From contig NZ_QBAW01000008.1 of the NCBI RefSeq assembly GCF_009689985.1, positions 1 to 52,284 of the forward strand: a stretch of DNA of 52,284 nt, written 5' to 3'. How positions within the stretch are numbered: position 1 is the first letter of the stretch; each line of letters opens with the position of its first letter. A program made the translations under genes and the position numbers. Shown here piece after piece: positions 33,132 through 42,916 of this stretch. The notes beneath the pieces were generated by a model, which did no database searches, was not told the DNA's origin, and saw only the letters and a list, made by a program, of their open reading frames with translations. This DNA is from Helicobacter pylori (GTDB lineage Bacteria > Campylobacterota > Campylobacteria > Campylobacterales > Helicobacteraceae).

Positions 33132-34706
33132 ATGTATCAAGTAGCCATTTGCGACCCCATTCATGCTAAAGGCATTCAAATCTTAGAAGCCCAAAAAGAC
33201 ATTGTCTTGCATGATTATTCCAAATGCCCCAAAAAGGAGCTTTTAGAGAAACTCATCCCCATGGATGCGCTCATCACTCGCAGCATGACCCCTATCACAA
33301 GCGATTTTTTAAAGCCCTTAACCCACTTAAAGTCCATTGTAAGAGCGGGTGTGGGAGTAGATAATATTGATTTAGAAAGTTGCTCTCAAAAAGGGATTGT
33401 CGTGATGAATATCCCTACCGCTAACACGATTGCCGCTGTGGAATTGACGATGGCGCATTTGATCAATGCGGTGCGTTCATTCCCTTGCGCGAACGATCAA
33501 ATCAAACACCAAAGGTTATGGAAAAGAGAAGATTGGTATGGCACGGAATTGAAAAATAAAAAACTAGGAATCATTGGTTTTGGGAATATTGGCTCTAGGG
33601 TGGGCATTAGAGCAAAAGCTTTTGAAATGGAGGTTCTAGCCTATGATCCTTATATCCCTTCTTCAAAAGCCACTGATTTAGGGGTCATTTACACAAAAAA
33701 TTTTGAAGATATTTTGCAGTGCGATGCGATCACTATCCACACCCCTAAAAATAAAGAAACCATTAACATGATAGGCGCTAAAGAGATCGAACGCATGAAA
33801 AAAGGGGTTATTTTGATCAATTGTGCTAGAGGGGGGCTTTATAATGAAGACGCTCTTTATGAAGCTTTAGAAACTAAAAAAGTGCGTTGGCTTGGCATTG
33901 ATGTCTTTTCTAAAGAGCCTGGCATTCATAACAAGCTTTTAGACTTGCCTAATGTTTATGCGACCCCCCATATTGGCGCAAACACTTTAGAATCCCAAGA
34001 AGAAATTTCCAAACAAGCCGCTCAAGGGGTTATGGAATCTTTAAGGGGTTCAAGCCACCCGCATGCTTTGAATTTACCCATGCAAGCTTTTGATGCGAGT
34101 GCAAAAGCCTACTTGAATTTAGCGCAAAAACTGGGTTATTTTTCCAGTCAAATCCATAAAGGCGTGTGCCAAAAAATTGAGCTCAGTCTTTGTGGGGAGA
34201 TCAACCAGTTCAAAGACGCCCTTGTCGCTTTTACGCTAGTAGGGGTGTTAAAACCTGTTGTAGGGGATAAAATCAATTACATTAACGCCCCCTTTGTGGC
34301 TAAAGAAAGAGGCATTGAGATCAAGGTTAGCCTTAAAGAAAGCGCTTCGCCCTATAAAAACATGCTCTCTTTAACTTTAAATGCAGCTAATGGCGCAATC
34401 AGCGTGAGCGGCACGGTGTTTGAAGAAGATATTTTAAAACTCACTGAGATTGATGGGTTTCATATTGATATAGAGCCAAAAGGTAAAATGCTTCTATTTA
34501 GGAATACGGATATTCCAGGCGTTATTGGGAGTGTGGGGAATGCGTTCGCTAGGCATGGCATTAATATCGCTGATTTTCGTTTGGGGCGCAACACGCAAAA
34601 AGAAGCTTTAGCACTCATTATTGTAGATGAAGAAGTTTCTTTAGAAGTTTTAGAAGAGCTTAAAAACATTCCTGCATGCTTAAGCGTTCATTATGTGGTT
34701 ATTTAA
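33132..34706 (+). CDS. serA: D-3-phosphoglycerate dehydrogenase (HP0397-like)
   Basis: This is the first step of serine biosynthesis; 524 residues, the long type. The NAD-binding motif is GIIGFGNIGSRVGIRAKAFE; catalytic Arg/Glu/His lie in NCARGGLYNEDAL, IDVFSKEPG and ATPHIGANTLE. An intervening domain and a C-terminal ACT domain (FRNTDIPGVIGSVGNAFARH) follow. The start has a good AAAGGATAAAA leader. Confidence 0.95.
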   Translation: MYQVAICDPIHAKGIQILEAQKDIVLHDYSKCPKKELLEKLIPMDALITRSMTPITSDFLKPLTHLKSIVRAGVGVDNIDLESCSQKGIVVMNIPTANTIAAVELTMAHLINAVRSFPCANDQIKHQRLWKREDWYGTELKNKKLGIIGFGNIGSRVGIRAKAFEMEVLAYDPYIPSSKATDLGVIYTKNFEDILQCDAITIHTPKNKETINMIGAKEIERMKKGVILINCARGGLYNEDALYEALETKKVRWLGIDVFSKEPGIHNKLLDLPNVYATPHIGANTLESQEEISKQAAQGVMESLRGSSHPHALNLPMQAFDASAKAYLNLAQKLGYFSSQIHKGVCQKIELSLCGEINQFKDALVAFTLVGVLKPVVGDKINYINAPFVAKERGIEIKVSLKESASPYKNMLSLTLNAANGAISVSGTVFEEDILKLTEIDGFHIDIEPKGKMLLFRNTDIPGVIGSVGNAFARHGINIADFRLGRNTQKEALALIIVDEEVSLEVLEELKNIPACLSVHYVVI

Positions 34707-34715
34707 GGTAGTTGG

Positions 34716-36566
34716 ATGCGAGATTTTTTAAAGCTTTTAAAAAAACATGATGAATTAGAAATCATTGACACCCCCCTTGAAGTGGATTTGGAAATCGCTC
34801 ATCTGGCGTATATAGAAGCGAAAAAGCCTGATGGAGGCAAAGCCCTTTTATTCACGCAACCCATAAGAAAAGAGCATGACCAGATCAAAACCTTTGGCAT
34901 GCCTGTTTTAATGAACGCTTTTGGCTCTTTCAAGCGCTTAGATCTTTTATTAAAAACCCCTATAGAAAGCCTGCAACAACGCATGCAAGCGTTCTTGCAC
35001 TTTAGTGCTCCTAAAAATTTCACTGAGGGTTTGAAAGTCTTAAAAGATTTATGGGATTTAAGACACATTTTCCCTAAAAAAACCACTCGCCCTAAAGATC
35101 TCATTATCAAGCAAGATAAAGAAGTCAATTTGTGGGATCTGCCCGTTTTAAAAACTTGGGAAAAAGATGGCGGGGCTTTTATCACCATGGGGCAAGTCTA
35201 TACCCAAAGCTTGGATCATAAAAAAAAGAATTTAGGCATGTATCGTTTGCAAGTTTATGATAAAAACCATTTAGGCTTGCACTGGCAAATCCATAAAGAC
35301 TCCCAACTCTTTTTCCACGAATACGCTAAGGCTAAAGTCAAAATGCCTGTCAGTATCGCTATTGGTGGGGATTTGCTCTACACATGGTGCGCGACAGCCC
35401 CCTTACCTTATGGGGTTTATGAACTCATGCTCTATGGGTTTATGAAAGGAAAAAAAGCGCAAGTAATGCCATGCTTGAGTAATTCTTTGAGCGTGCCAAG
35501 GGATTGCGATATTGTGATAGAAGGGTTTGTGGATTGCGAAAAACTAGAGCTTGAAGGGCCTTTTGGGGATCACACGGGCTATTACACCCCTATTGAGTCT
35601 TACCCTGTTTTAGAAGTCAAAACCATTAGCTATAAAAAAGATTCCATTTACTTAGCCACCGTGGTGGGTAAGCCCCCTTTAGAAGACAAATACATGGGGT
35701 ATTTGACTGAGCGTTTGTTCTTGCCCTTGCTTCAAATGAACGCCCCCAATCTTATAGATTATTACATGCCGGAAAATGGGGTGTTTCATAATTTGATTTT
35801 AGCCAAAATACACACGCGCTATAACGCTCATGCCAAACAAGTCATGCATGCTTTTTGGGGTGTGGGGCAGATGAGTTTTGTCAAACATGCGATTTTTGTC
35901 AATGAAGACGCTCCCAATCTAAGAGACACCAACACTATCATTGAGTATATACTGGAAAATTTTTCTAAAGAAAAAATTCTCATCTCTCAAGGCATATGCG
36001 ACGCTTTAGATCATGCAAGCCCTGAATACGCTATGGGGGGGAAACTCGGTATTGATGCGACCTCTAAAAGCAATACCCCCTACCCCACGCTTTTAAACGA
36101 TAACGCCTTATTAGCGCTTTTACAAGATAAAATGCCAAATATCGTTCTTTTGAAGCAATATTACCCGCACACCCGTAACCCCATTTGCATCATCAGCGTG
36201 GAAAAGAAAGACAAAAGCGTCATTGAATTGGCTAAAAACTTGCTCGGTTTTGAAGAGCATTTACGCATTGTCATCTTTGTAGAGCATACCAGCAACGATT
36301 TAAACAACCCTTACATGCTGTTATGGCGCATCGTTAATAATATTGACGCTAAGCGTGATATCCTCATCTCTAAACATTGTTTTTTTATAGACGCTACCAA
36401 TAAGGGCGTTATGGATAAACATTTTAGAGAATGGCCTGCAGAAACCAATTGTTCCATGGAAGTCATAGAAAATTTGAAAAAGAAAGGGCTTTTAAAAGAT
36501 TTTGAAACTTTAAATCAAAAATTCCATCTCACGCATTCTTTCAGCACGCACAAAGAAGATCTATAA
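34716..36566 (+). CDS. UbiD-family decarboxylase (HP0396-like)
   Basis: A prenylated-FMN-dependent decarboxylase, 616 residues. The UbiD core includes MYRLQVYDKNHLGLHWQIHKD and ELEGPFGDHTGYYTP, with the conserved Arg-Glu-Glu neighbourhood. H. pylori makes menaquinone by the futalosine route, so this is more likely the late decarboxylase of that pathway (MqnL-type) than a ubiquinone enzyme; that assignment is inference. A G7 tract at about 36035-36041 encodes part of AMGGKLG. It starts 9 bp after serA. Confidence 0.88.
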   Translation: MRDFLKLLKKHDELEIIDTPLEVDLEIAHLAYIEAKKPDGGKALLFTQPIRKEHDQIKTFGMPVLMNAFGSFKRLDLLLKTPIESLQQRMQAFLHFSAPKNFTEGLKVLKDLWDLRHIFPKKTTRPKDLIIKQDKEVNLWDLPVLKTWEKDGGAFITMGQVYTQSLDHKKKNLGMYRLQVYDKNHLGLHWQIHKDSQLFFHEYAKAKVKMPVSIAIGGDLLYTWCATAPLPYGVYELMLYGFMKGKKAQVMPCLSNSLSVPRDCDIVIEGFVDCEKLELEGPFGDHTGYYTPIESYPVLEVKTISYKKDSIYLATVVGKPPLEDKYMGYLTERLFLPLLQMNAPNLIDYYMPENGVFHNLILAKIHTRYNAHAKQVMHAFWGVGQMSFVKHAIFVNEDAPNLRDTNTIIEYILENFSKEKILISQGICDALDHASPEYAMGGKLGIDATSKSNTPYPTLLNDNALLALLQDKMPNIVLLKQYYPHTRNPICIISVEKKDKSVIELAKNLLGFEEHLRIVIFVEHTSNDLNNPYMLLWRIVNNIDAKRDILISKHCFFIDATNKGVMDKHFREWPAETNCSMEVIENLKKKGLLKDFETLNQKFHLTHSFSTHKEDL

Positions 36567-36589
36567 AGAAGAAGCCATAAAGAAGAATT

Positions 36590-37258
36590 ATGTTAGATTA
36601 CCGCCAAAAAATTGATACCCTCATCGCCAAAATAGAAAAGGCTCGCATCGCCTATTCAAGGCACCATATTGTCAAAATCGTGGCTGTTTCAAAAAACGCT
36701 TCCCCAGAAGCTATCCAACATTACTACAACTGCTCTCAAAGGGCTTTTGGAGAAAATAAAGTTCAAGATTTAAAAACTAAAATGCATTCTTTAGAGCATT
36801 TGCCCCTTGAATGGCACATGATAGGCTCTTTACAAGAAAATAAAATCAATGCGCTTTTGAGTTTAAAACCCACCCTTTTGCATTCTTTAGACTCTTTAAA
36901 ACTCGCCCTAAAAATAGAAAAGCGTTGCGAAATATTGGGCGTCAATTTAAACGCTCTTTTACAGGTTAATAGCGCGTATGAGAAAAGTAAAAGCGGGGTG
37001 GTGCCTGAAGAAGCGCTAGAAACTTATTCTCAAATCAGTGAAACTTGTAAGCACCTCAAGCTTAAGGGGCTGATGTGTATAGGGGCTCATGCTGATGATG
37101 AAAAGAAAATTGAAAAATCCTTTATCACCACCAAAAAGCTTTTTGACCAAATAAAAAATGCGAGCGTTCTTTCAATGGGCATGAGTGATGATTTTGAATT
37201 AGCGATTGCTTGCGGGGCGAATCTTTTAAGGATTGGCTCTTTTTTATTCAAAGAGTAA
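36590..37258 (+). CDS. yggS: YggS/PLPBP-family PLP homeostasis protein (HP0395-like)
   Basis: This 222-residue protein with an alanine-racemase-like TIM barrel binds PLP without known catalysis. The PLP Lys is in IVAVSKNAS (K35), followed by FGENKVQDL, WHMIGSLQENK and the C-terminal phosphate-binding SMGMSDDFELAI and LLRIGSFLF. It follows the UbiD-family gene by 23 bp and is directly followed by the metallophosphoesterase. Confidence 0.93.
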   Translation: MLDYRQKIDTLIAKIEKARIAYSRHHIVKIVAVSKNASPEAIQHYYNCSQRAFGENKVQDLKTKMHSLEHLPLEWHMIGSLQENKINALLSLKPTLLHSLDSLKLALKIEKRCEILGVNLNALLQVNSAYEKSKSGVVPEEALETYSQISETCKHLKLKGLMCIGAHADDEKKIEKSFITTKKLFDQIKNASVLSMGMSDDFELAIACGANLLRIGSFLFKE

Positions 37259-37259
37259 G

Positions 37260-38018
37260 ATGCTAGAAACTTATGCGCTTAAAAATGGGGCTGTTTTTAT
37301 CTCTGATGCGCATTTTTTGCCTAAAAGCCCTCATTTAATCCATACGCTTCAAGAACTTTTAAGCGCCAAACCCCCACAAGTCTTTTTCATGGGCGATATT
37401 TTCCATGTTCTTGTGGGCTATTTGCCTCTAGATAAAGAGCAGCAAAAAATCATTGATTTAATCCATGCGTTAAGCGAAATTTCACAAGTCTTTTATTTTG
37501 AAGGCAACCATGATTTTTCCATGCGTTTTGTATTCAATTCCAAAGTGGTAGTTTTTGAGCGCCAAAACCAACCCGCATTATTCCAATACGATAACAAACG
37601 CTTTTTACTAGCCCATGGGGATTTATTCATCACTAAGGCGTATGAATTTTACATCACGCAGCTCACTTCCACTTGGGCTAGATTTTTTCTAACTTTTTTA
37701 AATTTTGCGAGTTTTAAAACCTTATACCCCTTTTTGAAAAAACGCATCTATCAAAAACCCGTCCGTCTTTGGGAATTAGAGCCAAAAGAATTAAAAACCT
37801 TTATTGAAAAGCGCCTAAAAGCCTATCAAAACTATATTAAAGATCTTAACCTTGATAGCATTGATGGCATTATAGAGGGGCATTTTCATCTCAAAAGCGG
37901 TGTAAAAATCCCTTTGAATGCGCCGATTTATTGCCCACTGCCCTCCTTTTATTACGAACAAAGCCTTTTTAAGGTATCATCAAGCGTTTTAGAACCATCT
38001 CAAAATAAGGACGCCTAA
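37260..38018 (+). CDS. LpxH-like metallophosphoesterase (HP0394-like)
   Basis: A calcineurin-like phosphoesterase, about 252 residues from the ATG at 37260; the open frame extends 27 bp upstream into yggS. Metal-binding motifs appear in order: ISDAHFLP, FMGDIFHVL, EGNHDF, LAHGDLF and EGHFHLK. This matches the UDP-2,3-diacylglucosamine pyrophosphatase (LpxH) pattern of lipid A synthesis, a peripheral inner-membrane step. The His in GNHD, where many LpxH have GNRD, leaves some room for another phosphodiesterase role. Confidence 0.78.
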   Translation: MLETYALKNGAVFISDAHFLPKSPHLIHTLQELLSAKPPQVFFMGDIFHVLVGYLPLDKEQQKIIDLIHALSEISQVFYFEGNHDFSMRFVFNSKVVVFERQNQPALFQYDNKRFLLAHGDLFITKAYEFYITQLTSTWARFFLTFLNFASFKTLYPFLKKRIYQKPVRLWELEPKELKTFIEKRLKAYQNYIKDLNLDSIDGIIEGHFHLKSGVKIPLNAPIYCPLPSFYYEQSLFKVSSSVLEPSQNKDA

Positions 38019-38021
38019 ATC

Positions 38022-38957
38022 ATGGCAGAAAAAACAGCTAACGATTTAAAACTAAGCGAGATAGAACTCGTGGATTTTCGTATTTATGGCATGCAAGAGG
38101 GCGTCCCTTATGAGGGGATTTATGGCATTAATGTGGCTAAAGTCCAAGAAATCATCCCCATGCCCACCCTTTTTGAATACCCCACGAATTTGGATTACAT
38201 CATCGGCGTGTTTGATTTGCGCTCCACGATCATTCCGCTTATAGACTTGGCTAAATGGATAGGGATTGTCCCAGATAAAAGCAAGGAAAACGAAAAAATC
38301 GTCATTATCACTGAATTTAACAATGTTAAAATGGGCTTTTTAGTCCATTCGGCTAGGCGTATCAGGCGCATTAGTTGGAAAGATGTGGAGCCTGCATCCT
38401 TTAGCGCCTCTAATAGCATCAATAAAGAAAATATCACCGGCACGACACGCATTGAAAACGACAAAACCCTACTTATTTTGGATTTAGAAAGCATTTTAGA
38501 CGATTTAAAACTTAATGAAGACGCCAAAAACACTAAAGACACCCCTAAAGAGCGTTTTGAAGGCGAAGTATTATTTTTAGACGATAGCAGAACGGCGAGA
38601 AAAACCTTAAAAAACCATTTGAGCAAATTGGGTTTTAGCATCACGGAAGCTGTGGATGGGGAAGACGGGCTGAACAAATTAGAAATGTTGTTCAAAAAAT
38701 ATGGGGACGATTTGAGAAAACATTTAAAATTCATTATTTCAGATGTTGAAATGCCTAAAATGGATGGCTATCATTTCTTATTCAAGCTCCAAAAAGACCC
38801 CAGGTTCGCTTATATTCCTGTGATTTTTAATTCTTCTATTTGCGACAATTATAGCGCTGAAAGGGCTAAAGAAATGGGGGCTGTGGCGTATTTAGTCAAG
38901 TTTGACGCAGAAAAATTCACCGAAGAAATTTCTAAGATTTTAGACAAGAATGCGTAA
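38022..38957 (+). CDS. cheV3: chemotaxis coupling protein CheV3 (HP0393-like)
   Basis: A CheW-receiver fusion, 311 residues. The CheW domain (about 1-165) shows VPYEGIYGINVAKVQEIIP and GVFDLRSTIIPLIDLAKW. The receiver domain (about 180-311) has EVLFLDDSRTAR and the phospho-acceptor in FIISDVEMPKMDGYHF. It scaffolds CheA to chemoreceptors and may act as a phosphate sink. It is the first of three chemotaxis genes here. Confidence 0.93.
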   Translation: MAEKTANDLKLSEIELVDFRIYGMQEGVPYEGIYGINVAKVQEIIPMPTLFEYPTNLDYIIGVFDLRSTIIPLIDLAKWIGIVPDKSKENEKIVIITEFNNVKMGFLVHSARRIRRISWKDVEPASFSASNSINKENITGTTRIENDKTLLILDLESILDDLKLNEDAKNTKDTPKERFEGEVLFLDDSRTARKTLKNHLSKLGFSITEAVDGEDGLNKLEMLFKKYGDDLRKHLKFIISDVEMPKMDGYHFLFKLQKDPRFAYIPVIFNSSICDNYSAERAKEMGAVAYLVKFDAEKFTEEISKILDKNA

Positions 38958-38974
38958 TTCTTTTCATAAAATTG

Positions 38975-38980
38975 TAAAAT
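38975..38980 (+). promoter_or_regulatory. candidate -10 box of cheA
   Basis: TAAAAT in the 54-bp gap between cheV3 and cheA; it would give a leader of about 25 nt. Confidence 0.3.
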
Positions 38981-39011
38981 ACTCTTATCTCAAACGCTAA
39001 AAGGGTTTTAA

Positions 39012-41429
39012 ATGGATGATTTGCAAGAAATAATGGAAGACTTCTTGATTGAAGCCTTTGAAATGAACGAGCAATTGGATCAGGATTTAGTGGAATTGGA
39101 GCATAACCCTGAAGATTTGGACTTGCTCAATCGCATTTTTAGAGTCGCTCACACCATTAAAGGCTCTAGCTCGTTTTTGAATCTTAATATTCTCACGCAC
39201 CTCACGCACAACATGGAAGATGTCCTAAATCGCGCCAGAAAGGGCGAAATCAAAATCACACCGGATATTATGGATGTCGTGTTGCGCTCCATTGATTTGA
39301 TGAAAACTTTACTCGTAACAATTAGAGATACCGGATCAGATACCAATAACGGCAAGGAAAACGAGATTGAAGAAGCGGTCAAACAGCTTCAAGCCATTAC
39401 AAGCCAAAATTTAGAGGGTGCTAAAGAAACTTCAGGGACTAAAGAAGCCCCAAAAGAAGTAAAAGAAGAAATTAAAGAAAAAGCGAAAGAAGAAGTTAAA
39501 GCAAATAAAACCCCTACTGCAGAAAATCCCGCAAGCGATAACCCGCTAGCCGATGAGCCGGATTTGGATTATGCTAACATGAGCGCTGAAGAAGTGGAAG
39601 CGGAGATTGAACGGCTGTTGAACAAGCGCCAAGAGGCCGATAAAGAACGAAGAGCTCAAAAAAAGCAAGAAGCCAAACCTAAACAAGAAGTTGCCACCAA
39701 AACAGAAACCCCTAAGACAGAAACTCCCAAAGCCCCTAAAACCGAAACTAAAGCTAAGGCTAAAGCCGATACTGAAGAAAATAAAGCCCCCTCTATTGGC
39801 GTGGAGCAAACCGTTAGGGTAGATGTGCGCCGCTTGGATCACTTAATGAATTTAATCGGTGAGCTTGTTTTAGGAAAAAATCGCTTGATCAGGATTTATA
39901 GCGATGTGGAAGAACGCTATGATGGGGAAAAGTTTTTAGAGGAATTAAACCAGGTGGTTTCTTCTATTTCAGCGGTAACGACAGACTTGCAGCTTGCGGT
40001 GATGAAAACACGGATGCAACCAGTGGGCAAAGTGTTCAATAAATTCCCTCGCATGGTAAGGGATTTGAGCCGGGAATTAGGCAAGAGCATTGAGTTAATC
40101 ATTGAGGGCGAAGAAACCGAATTAGACAAATCCATTGTAGAAGAGATTGGCGATCCGCTCATTCACATTATCCGCAACTCATGCGATCATGGGATTGAGC
40201 CTTTAGAAGAAAGAAGAAGGCTTAACAAGCCTGAAACCGGTAAGGTGCAACTGAGTGCGTATAATGAGGGTAACCACATTGTGATTAAAATCTCTGATGA
40301 CGGCAAGGGATTAGACCCTGTGATGCTTAAAGAAAAAGCGATTGAAAAAGGGGTGATTAGCGAAAGAGACGCTGAAGGCATGAGCGATAGGGAAGCGTTT
40401 AATCTCATTTTCAAGCCAGGTTTTTCTACCGCAAAAGTCGTTTCCAATGTTTCAGGCAGAGGCGTGGGCATGGATGTGGTGAAAACCAATATTGAAAAGC
40501 TCAATGGGATCATTGAAATTGATTCAGAAGTGGGGGTAGGCACGACTCAAAAGCTTAAAATCCCTCTCACTTTAGCTATCATTCAAGCTTTACTCGTGGG
40601 CGTTCAAGAAGAATATTACGCTATCCCGCTTTCTTCAGTGTTAGAAACCGTGCGCATCAGCCAGGATGAAATCTACACCGTTGATGGCAAGAGCGTGTTG
40701 CGCTTGAGAGATGAGGTGCTTTCTTTGGTGCGCCTTTCTGATATTTTTAAAGTGGATGCTATTTTGGAATCCAACTCAGATGTGTATGTGGTTATCATTG
40801 GCTTGGCTGATCAAAAAATTGGCGTGATCGTGGATTATTTAATCGGTCAAGAAGAAGTGGTCATCAAATCTTTAGGTTACTATCTTAAAAACACTAGAGG
40901 CATTGCTGGCGCTACGGTGAGAGGCGATGGGAAAATCACTCTCATTGTAGATGTGGGGGCGATGATGGATATGGCAAAAAGCATCAAGGTCAATATCACT
41001 ACCTTGATGAACGAATCCGAAAACACCAAGAGCAAAAATTCCCCTAGCGATTATATTGTCTTAGCGATTGATGACAGCAGCACAGATAGAGCGATTATCC
41101 GCAAATGTTTAAAACCATTAGGCATCACGCTTTTAGAAGCCTCTAACGGGTTAGAAGGCTTAGAAATGCTTAAAAATGGCGATAAAACCCCGGACGCTAT
41201 TTTAGTGGATATTGAAATGCCTAAAATGGACGGCTACACTTTCGCTTCTGAAGTGCGCAAATACAATAAATTCAAAAACCTGCCTTTGATTGCAGTAACC
41301 AGTCGGGTGACTAAAACCGATAGGATGCGTGGCGTTGAATCTGGCATGACTGAATACATCACCAAACCTTATAGCGGTGAGTATTTAACCACCGTAGTGA
41401 AACGCAGCATCAAATTAGAAGGAGAATAG
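39012..41429 (+). CDS. cheA: chemotaxis histidine kinase with receiver domain, CheAY (HP0392-like)
   Basis: 805 residues. In order: an HPt domain with the phosphorylated His in FRVAHTIKGSS (H47); a long Lys/Glu/Thr/Ala-rich linker (about 140-265); the dimerisation helix pair (LDHLMNLIGELVLGKNRLIR); the HATPase domain with N box IRNSCDHGIEP, G boxes DDGKGLDP and GRGVGMDVV; a CheW-like regulatory domain; and a C-terminal receiver with VLAIDDSSTDRA and LVDIEMPKMDGYTF. The fused receiver is characteristic of epsilonproteobacteria. cheW follows 2 bp later. Confidence 0.96.
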   Translation: MDDLQEIMEDFLIEAFEMNEQLDQDLVELEHNPEDLDLLNRIFRVAHTIKGSSSFLNLNILTHLTHNMEDVLNRARKGEIKITPDIMDVVLRSIDLMKTLLVTIRDTGSDTNNGKENEIEEAVKQLQAITSQNLEGAKETSGTKEAPKEVKEEIKEKAKEEVKANKTPTAENPASDNPLADEPDLDYANMSAEEVEAEIERLLNKRQEADKERRAQKKQEAKPKQEVATKTETPKTETPKAPKTETKAKAKADTEENKAPSIGVEQTVRVDVRRLDHLMNLIGELVLGKNRLIRIYSDVEERYDGEKFLEELNQVVSSISAVTTDLQLAVMKTRMQPVGKVFNKFPRMVRDLSRELGKSIELIIEGEETELDKSIVEEIGDPLIHIIRNSCDHGIEPLEERRRLNKPETGKVQLSAYNEGNHIVIKISDDGKGLDPVMLKEKAIEKGVISERDAEGMSDREAFNLIFKPGFSTAKVVSNVSGRGVGMDVVKTNIEKLNGIIEIDSEVGVGTTQKLKIPLTLAIIQALLVGVQEEYYAIPLSSVLETVRISQDEIYTVDGKSVLRLRDEVLSLVRLSDIFKVDAILESNSDVYVVIIGLADQKIGVIVDYLIGQEEVVIKSLGYYLKNTRGIAGATVRGDGKITLIVDVGAMMDMAKSIKVNITTLMNESENTKSKNSPSDYIVLAIDDSSTDRAIIRKCLKPLGITLLEASNGLEGLEMLKNGDKTPDAILVDIEMPKMDGYTFASEVRKYNKFKNLPLIAVTSRVTKTDRMRGVESGMTEYITKPYSGEYLTTVVKRSIKLEGE

Positions 41430-41431
41430 TC

Positions 41432-41929
41432 ATGAGCAATCAATTAAAAGATTTATTTGAAAAACAAAAAGAAGCTAGTGCGGGTTCTAAACAAGAAGAC
41501 AATGAAGAAATTTTGCAATTCATCGGTTTTATTATTGGCGATGAAGAATACGCCATTCCTATTTTGAATATTTTAGAGATCGTCAAACCCATTGGTTACA
41601 CACGAGTCCCTGAAACCCCAAACTATGTGCTTGGCGTGTTCAATTTAAGGGGTAATGTCTTCCCTTTGATTAGCTTGCGTTTAAAATTCGGATTGAAAGC
41701 GGAGAAGCAAAACAAAGACACTCGTTATTTGGTGGTGCGACACAACGATCAGATCGCTGGGTTTTTCATTGATCGCTTAACTGAAGCCATTCGCATCAAA
41801 CAAACGGATATTGACCCGGTGCCAGAAACTTTGAGCGATAACAACAATCTAACTTATGGCATTGGGAAACAAAACGACAGACTCGTAACCATTTTAAGAG
41901 TGGAAGAAATCTTAAAAAAAGACTTCTAA
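41432..41929 (+). CDS. cheW: chemotaxis coupling protein CheW (HP0391-like)
   Basis: This 165-residue CheW domain has DEEYAIPILNILEIVKPI, VPETPNYVLGVFNLRGNVFP and AGFFIDRLTEAIRI. It links receptors to CheA. The Gln/Glu/Lys-rich N-terminal 30 residues are disordered-looking. It is the last gene of the cheV3-cheA-cheW run. Confidence 0.96.
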   Translation: MSNQLKDLFEKQKEASAGSKQEDNEEILQFIGFIIGDEEYAIPILNILEIVKPIGYTRVPETPNYVLGVFNLRGNVFPLISLRLKFGLKAEKQNKDTRYLVVRHNDQIAGFFIDRLTEAIRIKQTDIDPVPETLSDNNNLTYGIGKQNDRLVTILRVEEILKKDF

Positions 41930-42193
41930 AAACCTTTTCTATCAAACCCTTATGGGTTTTGTGAAAGATTTGTTCCATTAAAAGCTTGATTTTAATCAAG
42001 CGGTAATGTTTGAGTAATTTTTGATTGGAAACAGAGTTTTTTTAATCTTTTCTTTTAAAAATAGCGTGAAAATTTTTTAAGTGGATTAAAAAGAACCTCT
42101 CATTTTTTAGTTTTTATCACCAACGCTTTTTAATAAGCGGAGCTTTTTGCGTTGAGATTCACTAAATTGTAGCCCCCTCCTTTTAAGGATTTC
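41930..42193. other. 264-bp interval with three inverted repeats
   Basis: No gene is evident between convergent cheW and tpx. It holds AAACCC-TTAT-GGGTTT (41944-41959), a perfect GCTTGATT/AATCAAGC palindrome (41984-42001; followed on the minus strand by TTTT), and CAACGC/GCGTTG (42121-42154) enclosing a second AAGC-GGA-GCTT hairpin. These could be terminators for both genes or parts of a small RNA. Confidence 0.45.
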
Positions 42194-42694
42194 CTATTTC
42201 AACACTTTTAAAAGCGCTTCATAATTAGGCTCTTCTAAAATGTTTTGAACGATCTCTTTATAGATAACCACTCCCTTATCATCAAGAACAAACACCGATC
42301 GAGCGAGTAAGCCTTGAAAAGAGCCCTTGCCTAACAGCACGCCGTAATTTTCCCCAAAAGCCTTATACCTAAAATCGCTTAAAATTCTTAAGTCCTTAAT
42401 GCCTTCAGCGCCGCAAATTTGCCCTTGAGAAAAAGGCAAGTCCATAGAAATAACGCTAAAACTCACAGAAGGCAGTTTTCCGGCTTGCTCATTGAAGTGT
42501 TTGGCTTGGAGCAAGCAAACCGATCCGGTTAAACTAGGGAGCGCGCTAACGACCTGAAAACGCACGCCTTGCTTCAACAAATTGACTTCTTGCAAATCGC
42601 CATTGACCAATTTCACATCAGGGGCTTTATCGCCCACTTTTAAGGCTTTCCCTTCTAATTGGTATGTTTCTTCTTTAAAAGTAACTTTTTGCAT
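42194..42694 (-). CDS. tpx: thiol peroxidase (HP0390-like)
   Basis: A 166-residue atypical 2-Cys peroxiredoxin that reduces peroxides with electrons from thioredoxin. The peroxidatic Cys is C60 in LTGSVCLLQ and the resolving Cys is C94 in QGQICGAEG, the family's exact spacing. It is divergent from sodB, forming a paired antioxidant locus with a 222-bp AT-rich intergenic region. Confidence 0.95.
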   Translation of the reverse strand: MQKVTFKEETYQLEGKALKVGDKAPDVKLVNGDLQEVNLLKQGVRFQVVSALPSLTGSVCLLQAKHFNEQAGKLPSVSFSVISMDLPFSQGQICGAEGIKDLRILSDFRYKAFGENYGVLLGKGSFQGLLARSVFVLDDKGVVIYKEIVQNILEEPNYEALLKVLK

Positions 42695-42883
42695 TGTTAA
42701 ATCCTTTCTAATGAATTGCTATATTGCGTTAGAATAATAGTCAATTAAGATTAACTTTTAAAAAATTTAAAAAGAATTTGTTTAAAAAATCGTTTCAATT
42801 TTAAAAAACCCCTTAAAATCTACAAAATTTGCATAACGATCAATTTTTAAGAAAAGATTTACCAAAAAGTATTAAAAAATGAT

Positions 42884-42889
42884 TACAAT
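42884..42889 (+). promoter_or_regulatory. -10 box of sodB
   Basis: TACAAT about 27 bp upstream of the sodB ATG, with AAGGAG at 42906-42911 as ribosome site. Upstream sequence (42720-42880) is extremely AT-rich. In H. pylori, sodB is known to be repressed by iron-free Fur near this promoter; I cannot define the operator by eye. Confidence 0.55.
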
Positions 42890-42916
42890 ACGGCTATCTA
42901 ATCACAAGGAGAAAAC

